Of a stretch of DNA of 27,429 bases, positions 1 to 9,559 are shown one piece after another; position 1 is the stretch's first letter, and each line of letters begins with the position of its first letter. The position numbers and the translations under genes are program-made. Below the pieces are notes generated by a model. It saw nothing but the letters and a program-made list of their open reading frames with translations. It was not told the DNA's origin and ran no database searches. The stretch is from NCBI GenBank assembly GCA_023231475.1, contig JALJEE010002283.1:1-27429 (forward strand), in the 5' to 3' direction. The stretch comes from Seison nebaliae (taxonomy: Eukaryota; Rotifera; Pararotatoria; Seisonacea; Seisonidae).

Positions 1-775
1 CGATGATTTATAGAATGAAAAGCTCTAATGAACTTGCATCTAATATGATCGACAGTTGCAGAACTCTTTTTCTTACAGTCTAAATAACAACCAAGAAATT
101 TGCTGTCATTACATTTATATTCATTAAGAGGAGTATCTCTAGCATTCAGTTTAATATTCGTCAACAATTTGGATTTCGAATTATTACAGTTTATACCACA
201 TCTCACAAGTGCTTTCTGAATTACCCGTAACATAACAAGTAAAGTTTCCTTACTATTACTACATAACACCATATCACCCGCATATGCATAGAGAGCCGGA
301 TAACGCTTTCCATCAATAAAGAAAGAAAATCGATGGTTAATTAAATCAATAACCTCATGTATGATTTTTCCGAATAACCAAGGAGCCAAAATAGAGCCTT
401 GTCTTACACCTTTGTTAATACAGAACTCACTTCCAATCTCTTGGTTCACTTTCACTTGACCAAATGACTGCTTAGATAGACGTTCGATGAAACGGATATA
501 GTTCTCATGAACACCACTCGAGTGGTCATATCTGTCTAAGTAACACAATACCACAGTTGATGTCTACGGAATCAAACGCTTTTGATGCGTCCGAATTATG
601 AAAGCAGATAATGAAGTTAGATTTGGTATTTTTACAATTCGCGATGAAATAACGTAGGAGAAAAATAAGCGGAAGAGTACCTCTTCCGGTAGACCGATAT
701 GCAAATTGACATTTGCCTGAAAATAAAATGTTTTCTAATCGTTGCTTTATGAGATTGTTTATTAGTCGTCGATTT
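1..775 (-). mobile_element. Degenerate LINE reverse transcriptase, 5'-truncated, runs off left edge
   Basis: Read on the minus strand, this is the central part of a non-LTR retrotransposon reverse transcriptase. From the right: a GKCQFAYRSTGRGT-type block near 725-680, motif A DASKAFDSVD near 592-563, motif B GVRQGSILAPWLFGK near 405-360, and the motif C position read as YAGD near 290-270. The order and wording of the blocks are those of LINE enzymes (SKAFDSVD, GVRQG..L.P), not of LTR elements. At least one frame change lies between motifs A and B, and the first catalytic Asp of YADD is Gly, so the copy is dead. No endonuclease is seen upstream of about 775, which suggests 5' truncation. The copy continues beyond base 1. 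It shares blocks with the copies at 1330-2044 and 17253-18282, so all appear to be one family. Confidence 0.85.
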
Positions 776-1329
776 TTTTATTGAGATTTTAAAAACTAAA
801 TTTCTTGAATCCTTGTTTATCCTTCTTATTCACTATTCTCATGCTGCTTCTTTTATTGGTTCATCATTATTATTCAGTTGGATCAATCGAAGACGATTTG
901 GTTAACACTTAAATTCTCATTTATAAAAAGAAAGTAAACCCCATTTTATAATTGAATGGAGACACGTTGTTGATTTTCTACTTATTCCCAATTAAATTGT
1001 ATTTTATTCATCTTTTGAATTTATTTCGGTGTATCTGTCTATATATGATGTCATAATTGCAGGAAGAAACTAACCATCCAGAAAAAAATGATAAAAAATA
1101 AAAGATACACAATTAATTACTAAAAAGATAATTATCCCAATTATCCAATATTTTCACTGAAAATTTTTCAGATATATAATATATTTTTTTAATTTTTTAT
1201 TATTCATGTCAAATCTTTGCGGAGTAAATGAAAAAGAAAAAATTATGACTCTTTAAAGGAGTTGTTTAAAATAAGGTTCCTGCCCGTCACAATTCGATCT
1301 TTGAGTGCTTCCGAAACGTAAGAACTAAT
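776..1329. other. AT-rich spacer between two LINE fragments
   Basis: I see no coding exon, repeat or RNA gene that I can support. The stretch is very AT-rich with poly-A/T runs. It separates two minus-strand fragments of the same LINE family and may be eroded LINE sequence. Confidence 0.4.
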
Positions 1330-2044
1330 GTCAAAATTTGATGACATCGATAACGCCTCCTCTAGCGAAGGTAGACAATTTCACGAGTAATAACGGCAGA
1401 AAAATTGGAGAAGCGATGAGAAAACCTCACATTGTGTATAGAACTGGAAGATACCTCTGTACCAGGAGTAGTGGTAAAGGAGTCAGTTCGCAGATCGTGA
1501 AAATAAATGTTCTATTAAAAGGCTTATGACATCCAACCAATATCCGAATTGTTCTATTATATGTACGATCAAGACAACGTAATGACTTTTCGGTATTCGG
1601 GATGTAAACTGGGAATCTATAAAAATCACAACAATAACACACAAACAATTTCAATTTTAATTTAAACAAAAAAAACTTGCAACGATGATGGAATGAGTAG
1701 AACGATCTAAGGAATTTACATCTTACTCTATCTACTAATGCTGCACTTCTTTTCTTCGAGTCAATCTGACAACCAAGGACTAATAATAATGACAACTAAT
1801 TTTTCCAGATGATAACTATTTGCAAATTTTGAGATGTTCGAGAGAATTGATGATTTACTCTCATTACATTCGATTCCTACTTCAAATAAACGGTTACTAC
1901 TGAAATTCATAATATTCGCCGAACATTATTTGTCCAAATGAGAATGTCATCTGCATATGCAATGACTGCAGGAAAGAATTGCGAACCGATTCTAAATGAA
2001 AATAATCTATTAGATTCAGTAAAAATTGGATCAACCACTTTCCA
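1330..2044 (-). mobile_element. Second LINE reverse transcriptase fragment, frame-shifted
   Basis: On the minus strand a YADDILIW motif C is read near 1977-1954 inside an open frame from 2092. It is followed in other frames by VGIECNESKSSILSN, LGCQIDSKKRSAALVDRVRCK and KFLRSFYSFHHRCKFF. These match the same positions in the copies at 1-775 (CGINCNNSKSKLLTN, FLGCYLDCKKKSSATVDHIRCK) and 17536-18282 (CRSFFSFSPKTKFVPFKL). Several frame changes separate the blocks, so it is a dead copy. The part upstream of motif C (motif B, GVRQG) is absent: the homology stops at about 2045, exactly where a 74-bp repeat begins. The left end is uncertain, about 1330-1430. Confidence 0.75.
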
Positions 2045-2118
2045 ATTGTTGAAACGAATATGTTTCTTTTCTAATGTTGATAAATTAATCACATTGTCAA
2101 TCTTTTCCTTCCCATCAT
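2045..2118. repeat. 74-bp dispersed repeat, copy 1
   Basis: This block is repeated in the same orientation at 4009-4082 with 70 of 74 bases identical by eye. On the minus strand both copies are open and encode KIDNVI followed by STLEKKHIRFNN. In this copy the frame runs on into the LINE reverse transcriptase fragment, replacing the sequence expected before motif C. I do not recognise the encoded segment; it may be part of another mobile element or another part of the same LINE. Confidence 0.75.
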
Positions 2119-2239
2119 ATATACAATAAAAATTTATAAATATATATACAAATAATGACTATTAACAATAAAAAACTATAAAACGGAAAAAATCTGTAAG
2201 AAATGTTAATTGTTTGTCAAGATTACTTTGCTCAGTAAG

Positions 2240-2836
2240 TTAATCTGGTCGTTTTTCTGCTAATTTGAAGCATGATAAAACAGTCATCAATGTTGTCCCT
2301 ACTGCGGCAATTGTTAAAAGTGCCATATCTCCTTTTCTTCTTAACATTACGGGAAGTTTAATATTCGCCTGTTAACATTTAAGTAATAAATATAAATCTA
2401 TTATTAAATAAGAAAGAAATGGAACTTGGAAAGCACTTTGAATTTGACGATTTCTTATCATTCTCTTATTAACATGTCTAGAAAGAATAGTTGATCCTTC
2501 TATTTTCGGCATCTTCCCTATCGTTTTATTCTCGTGTTTCTTAAACGGACAATCTTTCTTCGTGGCAATTTGTTCTTGTATTTTAATATTTCTTATCATA
2601 TGTAAATTAATGTTATTCTCTTTTATATGGCTATCATTGATCTTCTTGACTCTCGACAATTTTTTCTTATCATCCTGAACTTGTTGAGATTCAAGTTCGG
2701 AATCGACGAACGTCCAATAACTCTTGTCTTCTTCCGGCCTTTTCCGAAATAATGATGGAATGATACGCGGCATGATTATAATTGATTTGCCTGCGTTTAT
2801 CGATCCATTACCAAAGCGTGAGAAGAAAGAAAACAT
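2240..2836 (-). CDS. Cytochrome c oxidase subunit 7A-like protein with long N-terminal extension
   Basis: Two exons, complement(2426..2836) and complement(2240..2368), with a 57-nt GT-AG intron in phase 0, give a 179-residue protein. The last about 50 residues read IQSAFQ, then ANIKLPVMLRRKGDMALL and a hydrophobic helix AAVGTTLMTVLSCFKLA, ending AEKRPD. This follows the COX7A pattern: an amphipathic FQ..., a (I/L)PV.L+.G motif, then one membrane helix. COX7A is a small inner-membrane subunit of complex IV; the related COX7A2L/SCAF1 joins complexes III and IV. Residues 1-125 are a basic, Lys/Asn-rich extension that I cannot match. Family members are usually 80-115 residues, so this is about 60 residues longer than the long form. 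The start is the first ATG of the open exon. It lies between LINE debris but is uninterrupted. The family call is moderately sure; which paralog is not known. Confidence 0.6.
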
Positions 2837-4008
2837 TTTTGAAAGAATTATGAATTAGAATAATATGATTTCGATTTTAGTTAGTTTGAATTTGGATTGA
2901 TAGGTATTTAATCAAATACGTTTTTTGTTAATTGTTCAGTTTGAAGTTTCTCTAATTTTCTGTGCGCTTCTAATAATGATTAATGATGTGTTATAAATGA
3001 TTCTATTTATAATAATAATATGATTATTATTGAATCAAATGACTATTATCAAAGTGAAATTAATCAAAAGTTAGGAAAGATAAAGTTAATTAGAATTAGT
3101 AAATTTATCAATATTATTAAAATTGATTTATTTGAAATAATTTTTTATTGGTCGTTTATTTTTGGAAATCCGATTAGTTGATACAACATCTAATTGTTGA
3201 ACAATAGTGAAAATAGATTATGTAAATTTTTCCATAAATAAATTTATTAAGAATAATTTGACAATATTATATAATTCTTTACATTATATAATTACATATA
3301 GATATAGAATAATTTCTTGGATTATTAACTTTCATGAAGTTGTTACATTTGTAAGAGTAATGTTGAAACCAGTCAGGGTATTTTTATTCGGAACACAAGT
3401 TAAAAGAATATAAATTATACGATATTGTAATATCGTTAATCTTTTATAGTCGTCAGGTATTGTGGATGGTCGTGTTGTGGTTTATATTCTGGTCTTTTTT
3501 GGTTTATATAATTGTCCAGTCGTCACTGATGTCCATTAGTTACAATATACGTGAATTATAAAGATTCGTCAATTTCCTTATACGGTTTCCATTGAATAAT
3601 TCTCGTTCACGAATTGTTTTGTTTTTTCTTTTCCTCTGACAGGAAAGGACTTCTTTATTCTTTATTGTAGATGATTAAAGTTTCCGAATTAAAGCATCAA
3701 TCCCTTTCAGATTTGATGATATGTTTATTTCCATATCAGCACGTTTCATCAGTTTACCCTTTCTTTTCTTCAGAACAAAAAGCTGACGACAAACCGTTGT
3801 TTATAAGAAGCATCTTCGTATGAAGATTGATTGTCTCTTTCGCGCTATTTGTTCATAACGATTTCAATGGACTCTTCTTTTTTGTTCTATATTTTTCCAA
3901 TAATTTTTTTCTCATTTATTTTCATGTTTATTTGTTGTATTTGTTGTTGATTCCAAATCATTTTTTATATGTTCTTTATTCTATTTCCGTTGTCAAAAGA
4001 AATATTCC
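2837..4008. other. Gene-free AT-rich stretch 5' of the COX7A-like gene
   Basis: I found no exon with family signature. It contains a short inverted repeat at 3419-3436 (ACGATATT and AATATCGT around a 2-nt centre). The nearest part, just above 2836, should contain the promoter of the minus-strand gene, but no TATA element stands out. Confidence 0.4.
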
Positions 4009-4082
4009 ATTGTTGAAACGGATATGTTTCTTTTCTAATGTTGACAAAGGAATCACATTGTCAATCTTTTCCTTCCCATCAT
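4009..4082. repeat. 74-bp dispersed repeat, copy 2
   Basis: Same orientation as the copy at 2045-2118, with four mismatches. Here no reverse transcriptase sequence follows on the left, and the right flank runs into an AAAT-type run near 4105-4125. The shared edges are sharp at both ends, as expected for a mobile or duplicated unit rather than chance similarity. Confidence 0.75.
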
Positions 4083-7000
4083 TCTCGCTTTTTACAGTTT
4101 TAAGAAGTAAATAAATAAATAATTAAAGAAGTTTTCCCTTCAACACAATTAATTTGTTGCAGAACGAACTTTGACATGGTTGTCTGATGGAATCTGTTCG
4201 AACTCATCTCCATTTGAATGGTCATCTGATATGGGAGAACAGTTGTTAAGTTTCTTTCTTTGACTTTTCGGTTTTCTTATTCAATTTAGATTATATAATG
4301 CAACCTTTTTCCAAACATGCTCTCCTCCGTTAATTTATTAAGGAAAACTTTAAAAAACATAATATGTTTATCACAAAGGAAACAATGAAAAATTATAGAA
4401 TTTTATCAAATAATTCTTAATCGAAAATATCGACAAATATTCTGCTGATCATTTCATTTACAATAAGTTAACCGCTTAACACCTAAACAATTACAATACG
4501 TTATTTAATAATTGAGAAATATAATATTTTCGTTAATTAATTATAATCGAACTTGTGGTTACTAGATATTTCCTATAGATACATTCTTCCGTGAAGTTTG
4601 ACATATTTCCTTGTTCTCCACAATAAGTTGTCACTTTCTCTCCCAAATCAATCTTTCATATTCTTCAATTAAATTTTCGAATGAGAATGGTCTTTCATTC
4701 TAATTTCGATATTCCATTAACGTTTTCAAGTGGAAAATGGAGTACATTCTATTCCATTCCTCTATGTTACACAATTAGACGATGATCTCACAACATGTAT
4801 TTCGAGAAGCTATCCTGAAAGAACTATTATTGCGGTGTTGCTCCATCGAAGAAGAAAAGTTTGAACCATTAAACAAATGCTAATTATTCAGTCAACCGAT
4901 CTATCTTATGATCACACATTATGAGTGGGAGAATGAGAAGTTTATAATTAAGATTTGTGGTCAGATGGGTGGAACTGATTAGAAGAATTTATCCTCTTCC
5001 TTTACTATTAATCGAATAAGTTATTGTGGAATTCGAACTATTCATATTTCTCTCGTCTGTTAATTTGAAATGTGAGAGAATGTTGGAGAAAGCCAGGGTG
5101 AAAATAGGAGTCTCTTATAAACCATATCCTTTACAGATAAGCATCAATTGAAGGATTCCAAAACGACTACCAATTAGTTATAGTTCCAATATTTACACAT
5201 ACTCTCTCGATTGTTTGCCCGACATTGATAATGAGGTGAACAAACGAAAATATTCCTATTTTATCGGTCTACAACGATAGATTTCTTTTTTCTTTAAGGA
5301 TTTCCATTATTTCTTTTCTTTTTCGACCACGTCCAGCATATCTCTATCAACTTCTTCACCCAATCCTATAAACGATCAATATTAGTAAACATGAATATTT
5401 TTACCTTATTCAAATAAGACCAATTCTATCTTATTAGTCAAATTCTTATTTAGATTAAACTAAACAAATCTAACGACTACCACAAATTATTCGAATTATT
5501 AAACGAGATCCAATCCACCTCCTCTAATGTCAAGTAGCCAAGGTTGGTGATAATAATTCTTTACCAGTTTCCAATAAATTCGACTTATATTAGTCTTCTC
5601 CTATTTATCAAAAGTAATTGATTCTCAATTGTAATAACAATCAAAACACGTACAAAAACAAATGTATGAAGGAAATTTGAAAAGTTGATGAGTTCAGATA
5701 ATAATTATTGTAGAATGTTTGATAATGTCAATGATGTAATGTTATATTCATGTTGGAATGAGACAATTGTAAAAGTATCCATGATCTTATGGAGACATTC
5801 TATTCAATGAGATATATGAATGAATCGATTGGAAAAGTGGAATTTTCATGTTGAATTTAATGCTAACGAAAATCGTCTGACATTTAAGATATAGGTTCTG
5901 TCCGAACAAATTTATCGAGTGACATTTAGTGAAGAGGTTGGGAAGCCTTATCGATTGTAATAACAACATATTTTATGGTTCTCATAATTTGATGTTTTTG
6001 ATTATTCGCCAATCGATTTTACAATTCACTTTCTTTATATTATTCGGTTGTCAATTCCTTTCCATTCAACCATCTGCAATCATCCAAACTATTTATTCTT
6101 TTCATTCCTCTTACATAACAAGAGAGTTATCGGTTCAGATTGTTTTGTAGTCACGATGTACCTTTCGCTTAGGAATACTCTCTCGTTAGCCAGTAGTACT
6201 GGTAAAAAGAAGAAAAGACGACGAAAACGAATCTCAATCTCCATAATTTTTTTTGTAGTCATCGATAAAGTGAGGAGAATGAAAGGGCGAATCATCATAC
6301 AAGAAGAATGAGGTTAGCGCGATCCTGTGAAAGATCACACAACTTCACATTCATTATATGATGAATATGACAAATCTTTATTCTTCAAAATTCCCACCAA
6401 CATTAAGTGGAGAACGGTATCATCAGCTGATGATGACAGATGCGATTTCTTCTTTCTTCTCATTTTTTGGTGTTGACGATTTTCTTTATTTTTATTATTT
6501 CTCTTACGATAGTCGTCTTCCTAGATTTTCATGTATATATATAAAAATACGATAGAATTTATTCTTAGGACAGAAGAGAACAATAATTCGAATTCTTTTA
6601 AAAAATTGCTCATGATCATCAAGTGTTTATTATGGACATCATCGTCATCATCATCATAATTCCAATTTCTCATTTGTCTACATTCTTTCTGATGTTAGAC
6701 AAGTAGTTAGAAAAATCTGGTCATCTTATGTAATAAGTGATGAGTCAGTGATAAGAATGTCGAATGTTCCAAATTTTTGTTTTGGATGAATTCTTTTCCT
6801 CAATCGATAAATCTTTCGATTTTCATAAAAAAGTTTCCACTATTTTGAACTTCCAACGATTTTATTGGAAGAAAGGAAACGTTTTATTTATTTTTATCTC
6901 AATCAACAATTTTATCGTTACAGTTTAATAGTGGAATGAGAAATCCCTAAAGATTTCTATTTGTCACACGAGTCCTTACCATTTTCTTGGGCGAGGTGAA

Positions 7001-9235
7001 TTGAGAGACCATGAAGGAAGAAGATCGTTTAATCTTCCTATCTTTATTCATGGCAGACAAGTTTTATGGCTTTAACGGGAACTATGCAATCCATCTACCA
7101 ATTCTCCATCATCTTCATAATCGAATGAATCCCATATGAATAGAAACAATAAGTTAAGCTAATCCCATAACTTTGGTTATTTACATTTGACAGTATCCGG
7201 TTTTCGTTCGATTGCCAACCCACAAATCAACAACTATTTCACCTCAAGAAAGACTTCCTACATTTTTTGTTCTCACAATTTATTTCCAACGATCATTTCG
7301 TCTCTTTCGTCCGATCGACTTGACGAAACTCTGTATCATTTCACAATCCGTCTTCTCAAACGATTGTAATGACTTCTTCGTCGAAGAGAAATTCGTCTCG
7401 AAATGAACATTTTTCATATTAATCCGTTCCAAATGATTTTTGTATGGGAAATCTAGGGAATTATTTTCAATTATTCTCGAACGAATACAGAAAGTATTTG
7501 AAGATTATTCTCAATAGTTTCTGATTACCATTCTCAGTGTCGACACTGATGTAATGTTCTTCGATTTTAATATTCTGTCATAATCATGTCAGACAAGTAG
7601 TAGGATTGCATTCGAGATATAATTCTACTTCATCATCATCATGATCATCTCTAAATGTTATAAGGTCGAGGAAATATTAGGATTTATTGATGACTGAAGA
7701 GTAAATGATTGGAGGTAAGAGCAAAATAATAATGATAGATGAATGACATCAATATCGTTTAAGAATCGAAGATTTTCTTTCATTTTTCGTTTTGAAGAAG
7801 AAGAAGAAAAAGAGGAGAATAATTCCATGTCGTTCGTTCAAGATGATCGATTGTGAAATTTCATATGATATTGCAAATAACTTGAATTAAGTGAAAGTGG
7901 AAGAAGAAGAATGAAAGTCTCACGAATCTCATTTCAACGTTAACAAATTAACAGAACATTTTTTATTATGAAATCTCTGTGTATTCATCTGGTCACATTT
8001 GAAAACAATGTCACTATCCGGGAAGTAGGGTATCAAATATCTGTGGATGAATAAAATTATTTTATTATGTGAACGTCTTTAAGATTTTGTTTTGACGAGA
8101 ATGACGGAAACCCTATTTCGTTTTAGCTAATGAGCCGATTTTCTTCTTATAATAATCGTCTATCAATAATGGCATTAGGAGGCGGCTTAGAACATGATTG
8201 TAAAACATGATCGAATTTCACTTATTCCATCTCATCGTCACTAGCTTCCCGAGAATCTTCTTCTTTATAAATATGTATTTAATATTATTACTCATCATTC
8301 CACTTCCATTGATGACATATTTATTTGGATTCAACCAAAATTTTCATTATCATTCCTCTTAACTTTACTTCATTCAATATTAAATTCCCTAAAGATATTG
8401 GATATTATATTGATTGAGTGATTAAAATTGTTGGACTAATGAATAATCTTTCACTTTCTCCTCTATCATTCAATCAATTATTCTTCTTCTCTTGTTAACT
8501 AGATTGTGAAAAATGTTCCATCAATTGATGAAATTTATTGTAAATGTTTTAATAATGAATCATTCCCTCCAAATTGTTCTGTCAATAAACTATTGATTAT
8601 TTGTGAGGAGAGTCACAAATGTCGCCGTAATATTGCAGAATAGAAGGATATTACTATTTCACGATTTGTTAGAGACAATGAGAAACTTTTCATTTTATTC
8701 CAATCAATTACAACCAAATTCTTCCACGTTCTCATTCTCTTCCTGATCTATCCATATTTCCACTGAAATCCATGAAAAATGAAAAGAATAGTTAGTTCGA
8801 TGGATAGACGTCGATGGATCATAGTAGAGGAAAATCAACGAATAAAAGTAAATATATTTATTTTTAAGTGTAAATCGAAAATGTTTTCTTTTTTCAACAT
8901 TCTTACTTTGTTTTTACCATAGATTCCATTGTAACGTTAAAACACGATTATCGGATCGTGGAATAATAATAATTATTATTATCATCATCATCATCATCAT
9001 CATCATCACCGTCATCTCAAGAAGAACAGGAGAACAGAAAATCGTATTTACTATCTTTCTTTTTTGTTCGATTAAAGCTTCCCGTTCCTTCACAATATCT
9101 TGTGAGATTGTTACACACGTTGATGTTGTGTGTTGTTGAACGGTTTTCGTCCAACATTAAATGTTTAACGATGGTTTATCAATGCTGTTCTATTTAATCA
9201 TGACTGCCATACCGATTGATTAGTAAGAAAGAAAA
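4083..9235. other. 5-kb gene-poor block upstream of the Notch ligand
   Basis: No exon chain, tRNA-like fold or transposase signature was found on either strand; open frames here are short and of random, AT-driven composition. The block holds scattered ATC/ATT trinucleotide runs (strongest at 8963-9008) and an 8-bp inverted repeat at 8599-8620 (ATTTGTGA and TCACAAAT, 6-nt centre). Because developmental signalling genes often carry large upstream control regions, this is a plausible regulatory domain of the ligand gene; that is inference from position only. Confidence 0.4.
8963..9008. repeat. Compound ATT/ATC microsatellite
   Basis: Runs of ATA and ATT triplets pass directly into about ten ATC triplets. 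This is simple-sequence DNA of the kind that varies in length between individuals. It lies about 230 bases upstream of a TATA-like element for the ligand gene. Confidence 0.9.
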
Positions 9236-9242
9236 TATAAAG
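9236..9242 (+). promoter_or_regulatory. TATA-like element upstream of the Notch ligand
   Basis: TATAAAG stands 318 bases before the chosen start codon. If used, it gives a 5' leader of roughly 290 bases. The leader contains a two-codon upstream frame (ATG AAA TAA at 9543-9551) just before the real start. No other core element was recognised, and TATA-like strings are common in such AT-rich DNA. Confidence 0.3.
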
Positions 9243-9559
9243 ACACCCAGTGAAATATCGTGTCCTTAGAATAACAAGAACAAGAAAGGAAACACAATCA
9301 AATTATCAGACAAACAACTTTCTTAAATTATTCCTTCCGTAATCCTGTCATTGAATCAATTATCTGTCGAGGATTCTTATTTTTTTTTAAAAAAAAAACA
9401 AATTTCTCCTTTTAAACTTCATTCGTCATCCACAACTACAACAACAATAACGAATACATTCTTTGTAATTAAACACATTCACTACAATTTTCATCATCAA
9501 AAGATATCGTTACTTCAATATTTCATAATATTAATTGGGTTTATGAAATAAAAGAAACG

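Noticed and set aside
1338-1529. Plus-strand frame over the second LINE copy
   Set aside because: The minus strand carries the reverse transcriptase homology; the plus frame has no family signature.
5787-6555. Several short frames on both strands upstream of the ligand
   Set aside because: Composition is what random AT-rich DNA gives; no splice-consistent extension or motif was found.
7269-7277. Su(H)/CSL-type site (TGTGAGAAC on the minus strand)
   Set aside because: It matches the consensus, but a single match in 5 kb is close to chance and no paired site was seen.
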